From: Bacillus mobilis
GTDB taxonomy: Bacteria; Bacillota; Bacilli; Bacillales; Bacillaceae_G
Assembly (NCBI RefSeq): GCF_001884045.1
Contig: NZ_MACF01000149.1
Location: forward strand, 1 to 32,922
Direction of reading: 5' to 3'
Length of the DNA stretch: 32,922 nucleotides
The stretch's first letter is position 1, and each line of letters starts with the position of its first letter. A model generated the notes under the pieces. That model was given only the letters and a program-made list of their open reading frames with translations. It was not told the origin of the DNA and searched no databases. Shown piece after piece: positions 21,667 through 30,749 of this stretch. A program made the position numbers and the translations under genes.

Positions 21667-23454
21667 TTGTTAGATATGGTTAAGTATTGGTTTTGGTACG
21701 ATTGGATTATGTTAGGAGTCCGTATACTTGTTAGTGTCTCTATCGCCATAACCACATTAGATTTTCAGGATAGTTTAACATTGCCAATTTGGATTATTAT
21801 TCTTTGGGAAATTATTGCCTTCTCTGTCCCATGGGTAGCCTTACTATTCAATTATAAATATTATTTGTTCACAGAAATACTGCTATATGGTGGACTGTGT
21901 ATATATTTAACTTCTTTATTTCCGGGAGCTAACGTTACATTTCTTATATCGGCTTTTCTGATTGCTGCGAATAGTCAGCATTTGTCCTATTATTGGACAG
22001 CTCCAACAACAGTTTTTATAACAACTGGAATTTTCTATGTGGTTGCGCCAAGTAATAGCTATTGGGTTATGGTTACCAACTATGGACTTGCTTATGTAAT
22101 GGGCTTCGCTTTCCATTTATTAATCGTCAATCATAAGCAAAATGAAGCGATTCGTAAACAAAACGCGGTACTTGAGCAATATATGTCTCAGATTGAACGC
22201 ATTACACTGGCAGAAGAACGGAACAGACTGTCGAGTGAGCTTCATGATACAGTTGGTCACGCTTATACTTCTATTATTATGGGGATGGAAACGTTGCGTA
22301 CCGAACTTGCTACTGAGATGGGTATACAGAGGTTAGATTCTCTGCTTGAAATGGGACGTAAAAGTATTGAGGACGTGAGAGGTTACCTACATCAAATGGA
22401 TTCTCCGTGTCAATCGCCTTCCTTAATTCAATCTCTACAAAATCTTGGAGCCGAATTTCAGGAGCACGCTCAGGTAAATGTAAGTTTTAGGACATTCGGA
22501 GAGGAATATCAACTATCTCGGCAAGCGAAGATTGCATTCATTCGTTGCTTACAGGAGTCTCTTACGAATGCAGTACGTCATGGTCAAGGGACTGAAATTA
22601 TAGTTTCATTGCAGTTTGACGAACAATATACGAGGTTAGAAGTTCAAGATAATGGAAAAGGAAATGTAGAATGGCAGGAAGGCTTCGGTATGAATGCGAT
22701 GAAAGAACGGGCAATGAACTTGCAAGGTCATTTGTCTGTATATACAAAGCCAGAGGAAGGAATGCTTGTTACATGCACCATACCGCGACAAACTGAAATA
22801 AAAGATGGACTTATTCGTTTGTTAATTGTAGACGATCAGCCATTTGTTCGGGAAAGTTTGAGGACACTACTCGATAGATATGAAGATTTAAATGTAGTCG
22901 GCTTGGCTGAGGATGGCAATCAAGCCATCGATTTGTGTGGGCGCCTTCAACCCCATGTTATACTTATGGATTTAGATATGCAGCACATGGATGGAATCGA
23001 AGCAACCAAAAAGATTAAGCAACAATGGCCACATATCCGCGTATTGATTTTCACAACGTTTCAAGATACCAAACAGGCGTTGGAATCACTTCGCAACGGT
23101 GCGGATGGTTTTTTACTTAAATCTATTGAAACGTTGGAGCTAGCCAATACGATCCGACTTATTCACAAAGGTGGGACACTAATTGATCAGGGAATGTCTC
23201 ACAAAATATTTGAGAAGTTTGATGAGCAAAAAGAGACACCACAATCAAAAGCAACCGCTTATGAGCTAACAGCTAGGGAAATAGAAATATTGCAGCTAGT
23301 AGCAAAAGGACTTCGATACACTACCATAGCATCAAGATTATATTTATCGAGTGGTACGGTCAGAAATTATGCTTCCACAGCTTATACAAAGTTAGGAGTC
23401 CGTAACAAAGAAGAAGCTGTTCAAAAGGCTCTAGAAATTGGAATTATTGAATAA
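21667..23454 (+). CDS. Histidine kinase fused to a NarL/LuxR-type response regulator
   Basis: A 595-residue single chain: five or six membrane helices (about 10-155), a coiled linker, HisKA_3 with His193 in ELHDTVGHAYTSI, HATPase_c (ESLTNAVRHG, DNGKG 328-332, GFGMNAMKERA), then a receiver domain (about 383-500: VDDQ, phosphoacceptor Asp435 in MDLDM, Thr in IFTTF, Lys in LLKS), and a C-terminal LuxR/GerE helix-turn-helix (about 533-595: LTAREIEILQLVAKG, SSGTVRNYASTAYTKLGVRNKEEA). Kinases of this DesK-like class normally have a separate regulator. Here the DNA-binding output is tethered to the membrane unless processed. The TTG start 21667 has AGGGGG seven bases upstream. The stimulus is unknown. 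Confidence 0.9.
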   Translation: MLDMVKYWFWYDWIMLGVRILVSVSIAITTLDFQDSLTLPIWIIILWEIIAFSVPWVALLFNYKYYLFTEILLYGGLCIYLTSLFPGANVTFLISAFLIAANSQHLSYYWTAPTTVFITTGIFYVVAPSNSYWVMVTNYGLAYVMGFAFHLLIVNHKQNEAIRKQNAVLEQYMSQIERITLAEERNRLSSELHDTVGHAYTSIIMGMETLRTELATEMGIQRLDSLLEMGRKSIEDVRGYLHQMDSPCQSPSLIQSLQNLGAEFQEHAQVNVSFRTFGEEYQLSRQAKIAFIRCLQESLTNAVRHGQGTEIIVSLQFDEQYTRLEVQDNGKGNVEWQEGFGMNAMKERAMNLQGHLSVYTKPEEGMLVTCTIPRQTEIKDGLIRLLIVDDQPFVRESLRTLLDRYEDLNVVGLAEDGNQAIDLCGRLQPHVILMDLDMQHMDGIEATKKIKQQWPHIRVLIFTTFQDTKQALESLRNGADGFLLKSIETLELANTIRLIHKGGTLIDQGMSHKIFEKFDEQKETPQSKATAYELTAREIEILQLVAKGLRYTTIASRLYLSSGTVRNYASTAYTKLGVRNKEEAVQKALEIGIIE

Positions 23455-23485
23455 CAAAATGGTTTGCGGTGTATAAAAATGAGTA

Positions 23486-23573
23486 ACAAAGAAACAGAAC
23501 GCTTTGTGTGGTTTCTTTTGTAACAGAGTAAATAAGGCCCGTTATCGTATAAGTAAATGTTAAAACATTTACT
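23486..23573 (+). terminator. Two hairpins downstream of the fusion gene
   Basis: ACAAAGAAAC (23486-23495) pairs with GTTTCTTTTGT (23511-23521, one bulge). AGTAAATGT (23552-23560) pairs perfectly with ACATTTACT (23565-23573), followed by GTTTTGT. Either could end transcription of the fusion gene; neither is a textbook terminator. A 14-codon frame at 23479 overlaps the first hairpin and is probably not real. Confidence 0.4.
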
Positions 23574-23616
23574 GTTTTGTCATAATAAAATCATTGAATC
23601 TTATCCTCTAAAATAC

Positions 23617-23653
23617 AAAAGCCTACTATCAATTTAACTGATAGTAGGCTTTT
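23617..23653 (-). terminator. Bidirectional terminator, 3' of the penicillin acylase gene
   Basis: AAAAGCCTACTATCA (23617-23631) pairs with TGATAGTAGGCTTTT (23639-23653), a perfect 15-bp stem with T-runs on both strands. It lies 60 bases past the stop at 23714. Confidence 0.85.
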
Positions 23654-23713
23654 AAAATTACTTAAGAACTTGGTTATGTTCTAATTTAACAGTTTTCATC
23701 AGTGGAAATATTA

Positions 23714-26104
23714 TCACTTCGGCTCTAAAGTTAACACTTCCCCTTCAATCCCATCCATATTCAACGTAGTCGTATGATACGTTCCGTTTACCCAATCATC
23801 GATTTGATCATGATACCAATCGCTTCTAAAATGTCCCGATTGTCCTGGCCCTACGATATGATAACCATTTGACATATCTTTCGTATCAATAACGAATCGC
23901 CATGAAGCTCCGTGATTGACAATACCATTCTCTCCGTAACTCGCTGCTTGAACGGTCACTTGGCTTCCGCCAATTGGAACTGGTGCTTCACGATTAAATG
24001 CAAGTAACGCTAGCATACTAGATGATTTTGAAATTGGATGTGTAAACGCAAGTTGATGGTAATCGCCCCACTTCCACTCCGCAACATTCGGTCCGTATTC
24101 CTTCTGCAATCTCTTCATTACATTTTCATACGATGTATGCACAACTTTTGTGAATCCTCCGTACTTCGTAAACCAAGCGCTATTTTCTCCTGCCACTTCT
24201 TTTCGAATCAATTCATCAACTACTTGTGACTTCCCTTCAAATAACTCCATCACATCTTTCGGTATTTCTTTTGAAAATAACGTATTCGAAATCTCTTTCA
24301 TTAATAAATGGAATAGTAATGGTGCCGCTTCATCTTTACTATCGTAAAAATTCCATTTTGTTAATTGTTTTACGCCTTCTTTCTCTACTTCATTTAAAGA
24401 TACTTTATTTAACTCTTTTAACAATATAGGAGTAAATTCTTTCCCGTATAAATTTTTTTGATCCATCTGTAACTCTTCTAAATCTTTCACCGTATATTTT
24501 TCCTTCTCTTGTAAAAACTCTTGAATACGCATTTGTCTATATGGCTGCGCCCACGTATTACTAATATGGTACGGATAATGATCATCCACAATTTTATTAT
24601 TCGCAGTTGAAATAAACCCTTGTTTTGGATTTATTACTTTTGGAAGTTGATCGAACGGGATATACCCTTCCCATTCATATTCATCTGTCCATCCTGGCAC
24701 TGGTAAACTACCATCACCTTTTTTACGCACTGGTATATTTCCATTCGCTTTATAAGCAATTGTGCCATCGTTTGATGCAAATACAAAGTTTTGAGTTGGT
24801 GTATGAAAATCTTGAAGTGCCGTTTCAAACTCATTCCAATCTTTCGCCTTATTCATATTTAATACAGCCTTTAACTCAGCGGAAGGCTCCAAAGCAGTCC
24901 ATTTCAAAGCGAATACCGTTTTCGTTTTCTCTTTCCCTTTATCCGCAAACTCTGAAATGACTGGACCATGCCTCGTAACCGTCACTTTATACGGAATTGT
25001 TTTCCCGCCTTTTACTTTAATAGATTCATCAACAACTGTAGCTTTTTCCCACTTATCGTTATACAAAAATTCATTTTCATTATTAGGATTTCTCTTCTCA
25101 ATATATAAATCTTGCACATCAGGACCAGTATTTGTAACGCCCCATGCTATTTTGTCATTGTGACCTAATATAACACCCGGTACTCCTGCAAAAATAACGC
25201 CACTCACATGTAAATCTTTCATTTCAAGTTGCGATTGATACCAAATAGAAGGCGTCGCAAGAGATAAATGAGGATCATCCGCTAAGATTGGCTTACCAGA
25301 CGCACTCTTCTCACCGCTTATGACCCAGTTATTACTACCGTTAAACTCAGGCGGAATGATCGTTTTTGCAAAACTTTGTGCTACGTCCACATTTGTGTTT
25401 TTCAGTTCAGCTAACAATCTAGGCGCATCTTTCGGATATGTAGGAAATAGCTCATTTGCTTGCCCTTTCGGCAAATTTTTCAGCGCCCAATATCGAAACG
25501 CCTGTCCGTGCCAATGTCCTCCTAAATCAAACGCCATATACTTTCCAATCGTTAACGTATCAACAATAGACCATTCAGCAGGCTCATAGCCTAATAGAGT
25601 AAACTCAACTGGCAATTTCTTTTCCGCTTTCGCCTCGCGTATAAAAGCGTTCACCCCATCAGCAAATGACTGCAGGGCATATTTCGCTTCTCCGTCATAT
25701 TGACTAACAGACGCTTCGGCTGCTCTCCGTAAACCGAGCGTTCGAAACAACTTATCTCGATCAACAGCTGCTTCCCCAACAACTTCACTCAACATCCCAG
25801 AAGCTTGCCTTCTACTTAAATCCATTTGAAACAAACGATCTTGCGCTTGTACATACCCTTGCGAAAAATATAAATCATGTGCATTTTCCGCTTTAATATG
25901 CGGTACCCCTTTACTATCTCGCTTTACCTGAACAGCACGTTGCAGGTCCTCTAGCTTTATCGTTCCATCTATCTTTGGAACAGAACTAAGCGTATATATG
26001 TTCAAAAAAATCACTGTACAAATAACTAACAAAAGAACGATACTACTAGACCAAATAAAAATTCTCTTCCCTCTAGTTCGTTTCTTCTTTATGACGACTT
26101 CCAT
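23714..26104 (-). CDS. Penicillin acylase family protein (Ntn hydrolase, S45)
   Basis: A 796-residue precursor of the penicillin G acylase/AHL acylase family. A basic N-terminus and one membrane helix or signal anchor (about 15-36) place it outside the cell membrane. The alpha-chain part (about 50-240: VPHIKAENAHDLYFSQGYVQAQDRLFQMDLSRR) is followed by the autoprocessing site, FNG before Ser257 in SNNWVISG, where the new N-terminal Ser is the nucleophile. Downstream, DDPHL, GVPGVILGHNDKIAWGVTN and GGSQVTVQAASYG fit the beta chain. Substrates may be beta-lactams, acyl-homoserine lactones or other N-acyl compounds. AGGAGGGG precedes the ATG. It is a single gene with its own terminator. Confidence 0.93.
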   Translation of the reverse strand: MEVVIKKKRTRGKRIFIWSSSIVLLLVICTVIFLNIYTLSSVPKIDGTIKLEDLQRAVQVKRDSKGVPHIKAENAHDLYFSQGYVQAQDRLFQMDLSRRQASGMLSEVVGEAAVDRDKLFRTLGLRRAAEASVSQYDGEAKYALQSFADGVNAFIREAKAEKKLPVEFTLLGYEPAEWSIVDTLTIGKYMAFDLGGHWHGQAFRYWALKNLPKGQANELFPTYPKDAPRLLAELKNTNVDVAQSFAKTIIPPEFNGSNNWVISGEKSASGKPILADDPHLSLATPSIWYQSQLEMKDLHVSGVIFAGVPGVILGHNDKIAWGVTNTGPDVQDLYIEKRNPNNENEFLYNDKWEKATVVDESIKVKGGKTIPYKVTVTRHGPVISEFADKGKEKTKTVFALKWTALEPSAELKAVLNMNKAKDWNEFETALQDFHTPTQNFVFASNDGTIAYKANGNIPVRKKGDGSLPVPGWTDEYEWEGYIPFDQLPKVINPKQGFISTANNKIVDDHYPYHISNTWAQPYRQMRIQEFLQEKEKYTVKDLEELQMDQKNLYGKEFTPILLKELNKVSLNEVEKEGVKQLTKWNFYDSKDEAAPLLFHLLMKEISNTLFSKEIPKDVMELFEGKSQVVDELIRKEVAGENSAWFTKYGGFTKVVHTSYENVMKRLQKEYGPNVAEWKWGDYHQLAFTHPISKSSSMLALLAFNREAPVPIGGSQVTVQAASYGENGIVNHGASWRFVIDTKDMSNGYHIVGPGQSGHFRSDWYHDQIDDWVNGTYHTTTLNMDGIEGEVLTLEPK

Positions 26105-26170
26105 ATAACCCCTCCTTTCTCAAACAATTCGCTTTTATTTAAGGAAGAACCTTTTAGAAAAATTGAAAAA

Positions 26171-26199
26171 CCCCCTTCATTTTCTACAAATGAAGGGGG
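26171..26199 (-). terminator. Intrinsic terminator of the DUF4132 gene
   Basis: CCCCCTTCATTT (26171-26182) pairs with AAATGAAGGGGG (26188-26199). On the minus strand TTTTTCAATTTTTC follows. It lies six bases past the stop at 26205. Confidence 0.92.
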
Positions 26200-26204
26200 A
26201 GTTC

Positions 26205-29200
26205 TTAACGTTTGTTACGCCAGCTTTCATTATGACCAAGATTTGAATCGGTCGCTAATTGCACATCATATAATATTTCACTAAAGAAGCGCTTATCTAT
26301 TTGTTTTGGTACAATGCGTCTTTCATCATCAATTTCATCGTATTCATATGAACCTCGTTTTACTGTACCTGACCTATAAAATTCAATGTCATACACACAT
26401 ATATCCTCTTCATCTTCATAGCCAATCGGTGCTCCGCTAAATGACAGTTGCGCTCCTAACCCAGTGCGAGTATCTTCTTTATAAAACGTATAATACACAC
26501 CGCCATCTTGAACCGAACCGCGAACCCACCCAAGTTTCGTCATCTTACCGAATAACGAGCGACCATTTAATAAAATACCGCCAAACCTCTCAACAGTAAC
26601 CTTATCGTTTTCCTCTCCCACAAACACTGGACGTTCAATTTGTAGGAATGGCTGAACAATTTTCGAGTTTTCCAGTTGCTCTTTCCACATTTCCTTTTCC
26701 GCTCCAGATAATTCTAGCGGATGAATTAAACCGATTACAGTTCCAGATGAAACTTCATGTTTCTCTCCTATCATTGAATAAAACGTACCATCCTCCGCAT
26801 AACGGAACATTTTCAGTAACTTGCCTTCCGCATACTCACCCCAAATAAGTGAAGTGGCAAATTGCTTCATAATTGGATTTTCCAAAAATATCGAATTCCA
26901 CGTATCATATGACCAATAGCGTTTTAATGATAGAGCAGCTTCCAAACGTTGTTTCTGCATGGAAAGAGCATTTCGAAGCTCTTTCTTTAAAGCGGCTAAC
27001 TCTTTCTTAGCTAATTCAGCTTTTTCTATATCATCTTTTGTATTCGGCTTTGGAAGTGACTTCATACGTTTTCCTTCTTCTGTCTCCAATTCTATTTTTG
27101 ACTCAGAAGTTAAAATAGCAGTAAAACATCTATTCCCAAAATCAATCTTCTTCTCGCTACGTATATTAAAACCAAGATCTGGTACCAGTTGATCTTCCAG
27201 CTCTTCTTCCGTTATACCACGTGTTTTCGCAGCAAGACTGAGTGCTTCTTTTGCCGCATTACGCACTTGTTTATGTTTATATTTAAATGCCATTTCATGA
27301 ATAGACATAAGTGCAAGCTTAGATGAGGACAATCCTAGAGCGCGAACAGCATCTGCCGCAATCTTTCCTCTCATATCAAGCACCCATTCATCAATTTTCT
27401 TTTTAAGTATACCGACCATTTTGTCATCACTATATATTCCATATAAAGAGAGAATACCGCGTTTCTTCACATCTGCATCTTGGGAAATCCACATTTGATA
27501 TATTGCTTGCACATATTCTTTTAAGTCTTGTTCATTTAAACTACTACCAATTACTTCAGCTGCCTCTTTCTTTTCAATGACAGAATCTGAAATGTACTGT
27601 TGTAAATAAGCTAATGGAATTGTAGCATCCGCAATTTCATTAGAATGACGAAGACGGATTTGTGGTTCATCCCCAATTAATTGTAGAAGTGAATTTCTTT
27701 TTTGTTCTGTTACGATACGGCCACAAAGTTCTTCTATATTTTCTGAGTTTCTCTCCACTTCAAGTAATGACGCAAACTTCTCGGCCAAAGAGGCATTCTT
27801 CTTTTCTTTCAATGCTTCCTGTACGAGTTGTGTATATGTTTCAATCTTATACTCTAGTAATATTTTCATCACATTTTCACGAACAATTTTCTTTTTATTA
27901 TGGAGTTCAACCGCTACATATTCTGCCGCTTCTATGTCTTTTGAAAGAAGTTTAACTATAGACTTACGTAATTTTTTAGATGTATCACCTAAGTTTTTAA
28001 TTAAAACCGGACGTATTTCAATCTTGTTCTCTCTTGCTAATTCATTCAAAACATACGCTTTTGCCTCAGCAGAATACGTATCAAATCGTTCCATTATGTA
28101 TGCCTGTTCTTTTACAATGATCGTAACTAGCGCTTCCTTCGCTTTATTTCTCTCTTCTACATAATGTGAGACTTGCTCAACTGAATAATCAATCAGCTTT
28201 TCTTTACTTAGCCCGTAAGAAAGTAGATCTTCTATTATTTTTTCTGGTTCTATCCCTCTAGCTGAACACTCATACAGAAGTTCAAATAAATAAACACTAT
28301 ATACATCTCCAAATTGCAGGGTGAGTGCCGCTTCTCTTTTTGCCACATCATCTATATCCCAAAGAAGTACAACTTCTAAAACTGGCATATCCCAATACAT
28401 ATTTCTATATTTCGGATTTTTAAGTATTTGCTTCATTTCATCAAATGACAATTTCCCTAGTAAATAATCACGATACGTATCCCGCACCGTAGACAACTTA
28501 AGTTGCAAAGCAGCGACAAAAAATTCTTCTCTCATTTTCCCTCGATTTAGCTCATGTCCTTTTTCAGCTAACATTCGTGCGATTATAAGATAATTAATTT
28601 TACTTACATATTGCAAAGTACGTTGAACAAACTCAGGATTTCCCTCCGACACAGAGCATAACATTTCATATTCATACGTCTTACAAAATTCTTCACTATT
28701 TAAATTATGTTGCCTCAGGCGGTGTGCAAAGAATCTTTCCTCAGAAATCCAAAACTGTTTACAAAAACTTTGAATTTCATCATACGTTTTCTTATTTACA
28801 CTACCAGTTCTTTTATAGTTTTGAGGCTGATCAAGAGCTTGACACACGTAACGCGTAGCATGATTCATAAAACCCCAAACGTTTTTCTTCGCAAATATTT
28901 CAACATACCGCCTCGCAATATTTGATGCCTGATGAATATTAAATAATAGTCGCCAAATATATTCTGGTAAATTTGTACCTAAAAATAATTCCCTATCGCT
29001 TTCACCTTTTATATATCTTTCAACTGCTTCAATCTTTTCCTTTTCTCCATGCAAATTTAATATAAATTCAGCATGTTCTTCTAATCTCTCGTCCAATAAT
29101 GAGCTATATGTATAGAACCTTTCATAATCTACTTCAAACATTACGAGAAGTAGTGATAGTTGCTGTTGATTTGATAATTTTAATAGTTGCTCTTCTATAC

Positions 29201-29624
29201 AATTCGGATTCTCACCTATTAATTCTCGAAGAAAAATATACGCTTCTTCCACATAACTTGAAATATTAGTTAAATATTTACATGCACTTCCTACAAGTTT
29301 ATCTAAAGGAAGTTCGCTTTTTTCTAAATAAATTTTCATATTAGCAAAATCCACATATTTAAACCTTATTATAAGAACATTTAACAATTGCTCCCCTAAC
29401 AAATAATAAAATAACCGAAAGAAAGCCGGATCTTGTTTATATACTTTCCTAAAATCATTTATAAAATTCTTTGCAAAATCGCTTCTATTCTGATCTCTAA
29501 TTGTCGTTAGTTGTATATGATTTAAAATCTCTTCATCTCTCGTTTTTAAATAACGTAATGATAATTGTTCCTGCTCTTCTGTCATATGAATATATTGAAA
29601 CAACTGAACTATATTTGTAGTCAA
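26205..29624 (-). CDS. Large helical-repeat protein with C-terminal DUF4132 domain
   Basis: A 1139-residue cytoplasmic protein without signal or membrane segment. Most of it is alpha-helical and looks HEAT/armadillo-like in the middle (about 500-800: repeats such as VLNELARENKIEIRPVLIKNLGDTSKKLRKSIVKLL and AADAVRALGLSSSKLALMSIHEMAFK). The C-terminal 270 residues carry the DUF4132 pattern (RYWSYDTWNSIFLENPIMKQFATSLIWG, then IGLIHPLELS, PFLQIERPVF, LGWVRGSVQDGGVYYTFYKE), as in MolR-like proteins. The function is unknown. It starts at TTG (29624), with GGGGGAA six bases upstream. A -10-like TATACT (29674-29669) lies just upstream, next to a 17-bp palindrome. Transcribed alone. Confidence 0.8.
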   Translation of the reverse strand: MTTNIVQLFQYIHMTEEQEQLSLRYLKTRDEEILNHIQLTTIRDQNRSDFAKNFINDFRKVYKQDPAFFRLFYYLLGEQLLNVLIIRFKYVDFANMKIYLEKSELPLDKLVGSACKYLTNISSYVEEAYIFLRELIGENPNCIEEQLLKLSNQQQLSLLLVMFEVDYERFYTYSSLLDERLEEHAEFILNLHGEKEKIEAVERYIKGESDRELFLGTNLPEYIWRLLFNIHQASNIARRYVEIFAKKNVWGFMNHATRYVCQALDQPQNYKRTGSVNKKTYDEIQSFCKQFWISEERFFAHRLRQHNLNSEEFCKTYEYEMLCSVSEGNPEFVQRTLQYVSKINYLIIARMLAEKGHELNRGKMREEFFVAALQLKLSTVRDTYRDYLLGKLSFDEMKQILKNPKYRNMYWDMPVLEVVLLWDIDDVAKREAALTLQFGDVYSVYLFELLYECSARGIEPEKIIEDLLSYGLSKEKLIDYSVEQVSHYVEERNKAKEALVTIIVKEQAYIMERFDTYSAEAKAYVLNELARENKIEIRPVLIKNLGDTSKKLRKSIVKLLSKDIEAAEYVAVELHNKKKIVRENVMKILLEYKIETYTQLVQEALKEKKNASLAEKFASLLEVERNSENIEELCGRIVTEQKRNSLLQLIGDEPQIRLRHSNEIADATIPLAYLQQYISDSVIEKKEAAEVIGSSLNEQDLKEYVQAIYQMWISQDADVKKRGILSLYGIYSDDKMVGILKKKIDEWVLDMRGKIAADAVRALGLSSSKLALMSIHEMAFKYKHKQVRNAAKEALSLAAKTRGITEEELEDQLVPDLGFNIRSEKKIDFGNRCFTAILTSESKIELETEEGKRMKSLPKPNTKDDIEKAELAKKELAALKKELRNALSMQKQRLEAALSLKRYWSYDTWNSIFLENPIMKQFATSLIWGEYAEGKLLKMFRYAEDGTFYSMIGEKHEVSSGTVIGLIHPLELSGAEKEMWKEQLENSKIVQPFLQIERPVFVGEENDKVTVERFGGILLNGRSLFGKMTKLGWVRGSVQDGGVYYTFYKEDTRTGLGAQLSFSGAPIGYEDEEDICVYDIEFYRSGTVKRGSYEYDEIDDERRIVPKQIDKRFFSEILYDVQLATDSNLGHNESWRNKR

Positions 29625-29698
29625 ACTTTGTTCCCCCGCATCTATAAAAATACCCTTATTTACTTGTTAGTATATCATAAAACTCACAAAAACGAACA

Positions 29699-29715
29699 TA
29701 CATTAAGTTAATGTA
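29699..29715. promoter_or_regulatory. Perfect 8-1-8 palindrome upstream of the DUF4132 gene
   Basis: TACATTAA (29699-29706) and TTAATGTA (29708-29715) are exact inverted repeats. They lie just after the DnaD gene stop (29718) and just upstream of the weak -35 for the candidate -10 TATACT (29674-29669). The position suits an operator or activator site; no T-run follows. Confidence 0.4.
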
Positions 29716-29717
29716 AA

Positions 29718-30458
29718 TTAAAACACACAACTCAAAACACTTCTCCTTCTCTCTAAACTTCCCATTACACTATTCTCTCCACCATATTTGCTACACCAAT
29801 TCCTCAAAATCCCCTTCACATAAGCGAGCGTTCGCATATTCTGTTCAAACGCAACTTTAAGCGCCTCTAGTACTGTCTCTCCTGAAACTTTTTGTATCCA
29901 CTCTTTCAATTCCTTCACGATATATGGTGATAGACTACTTATATGTTGCTCATAAAACTTATAAACTTCACTATGCGAAGCACCCTCTTCTTCCTTCTCC
30001 TCAGCAACTACCTCTAAACTACTATTATCCTCTTCTTTCGGCATGCCAAAATGCTGCAATAACAATGGAATATTCCATTCTTCTTCCAGACATGTACGTA
30101 AAAACATATGTATGAATTCTTTATTTTTTACAGTTTTCAACTCACGTAACACACACTTTTCTACATTCGTATTTACAATAGGGTTATAGTGTAGCCAATT
30201 TATTATGTATAACTCTTTCGTTTCTGCATCGTATAAAATCTTTCCGTATGCAACAAACCTATTTAACAGCTTCTCAACAGTCTCCATACTGTAGCCTGTT
30301 TCCAGTTCTGCTAAACGTTTCGGTAATATGTAAATTCCACATTGCTGCGTTTTTGTACCAGTTAACAAGTATATGTAAAAATAACGCTCCTCTGGCGTTA
30401 AATCTAATATGAATTCATCTTGCCAAAAGTTCACCTGCACATTACGGTACACCGCCAT
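29718..30458 (-). CDS. DnaD-domain protein, phage-replication-initiator type
   Basis: A 246-residue protein. The N-terminal winged-helix region (VYRNVQVNFWQDEFILDLTPEERYFYIYLLTG to LYIINWLHYNP, about 1-95) resembles phage replisome organisers. The middle is an acidic linker (EEDNSSLEVVAEEKEEEG, about 142-160), and the C-terminal DnaD domain spans about 165-225 (VYKFYEQHISSLSPYIVKELKEWI, then ALKVAFEQNMRTLAYVKGILRNW with the conserved YxxxILxNW). Such proteins load helicase in phage or bacterial replication. No other phage gene lies nearby, so it is a domesticated or solitary copy. A strong ribosome site (AAGGAGGAGG, seven bases) precedes the ATG. Confidence 0.85.
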   Translation of the reverse strand: MAVYRNVQVNFWQDEFILDLTPEERYFYIYLLTGTKTQQCGIYILPKRLAELETGYSMETVEKLLNRFVAYGKILYDAETKELYIINWLHYNPIVNTNVEKCVLRELKTVKNKEFIHMFLRTCLEEEWNIPLLLQHFGMPKEEDNSSLEVVAEEKEEEGASHSEVYKFYEQHISSLSPYIVKELKEWIQKVSGETVLEALKVAFEQNMRTLAYVKGILRNWCSKYGGENSVMGSLERRRSVLSCVF

Positions 30459-30749
30459 ATATTTACCTCCTCCTTTTATTTTTAAAAAGCAGAATTCAAT
30501 CCTTCCATATACATATAGGAATAAGGGCTTTGTTTTTGCGTTTGAATTCCAAATTTTTTTAACTACTACAACGCCGGTTTTATTTTTTCGCGCTTTTTTG
30601 TTCTTGTAGTTGTTTTTGTTTTGTTTTTTCTTAGTGATTTATTACTTGGTAGGTGCTTATAAGGGGCTTGGAAAGGGCTTCATAGGGGCTAAAATAAAAA
30701 AAGAAGCTATTCCAACTTTTCATTTTGGATAGCTCCTTTACCATTCTTT
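30459..30749. other. Intergenic region, T-rich, with short GGGGCT repeats
   Basis: About 290 bases. Three short related words (AAGGGGCTTGG, AAAGGGCTTCA, ATAGGGGCTAA) occur in a row at 30660-30692. Long T-tracts (A-tracts on the minus strand) fill 30550-30640, upstream of the DnaD gene, with CTACAA (near 30567) and TTGTAG (near 30604) as possible stem arms. No gene is visible. Confidence 0.4.
30701..30738 (-). terminator. Intrinsic terminator of the SLH amidase gene
   Basis: AAGAAGCTATTCCAA (30701-30715) pairs with TTGGATAGCTCCTT (30725-30738) with one bulge and one G-U on the minus strand, followed by TTTTTTTATTTT. It lies 12 bases past the stop at 30750. Confidence 0.85.

Noticed and set aside
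21710-23404. TTAGGAGTCCGT occurs near both ends of the kinase-regulator fusion gene
   Set aside because: Both copies encode Leu-Gly-Val-Arg in frame within unrelated domains; a coincidence of codons, not a mobile element boundary.
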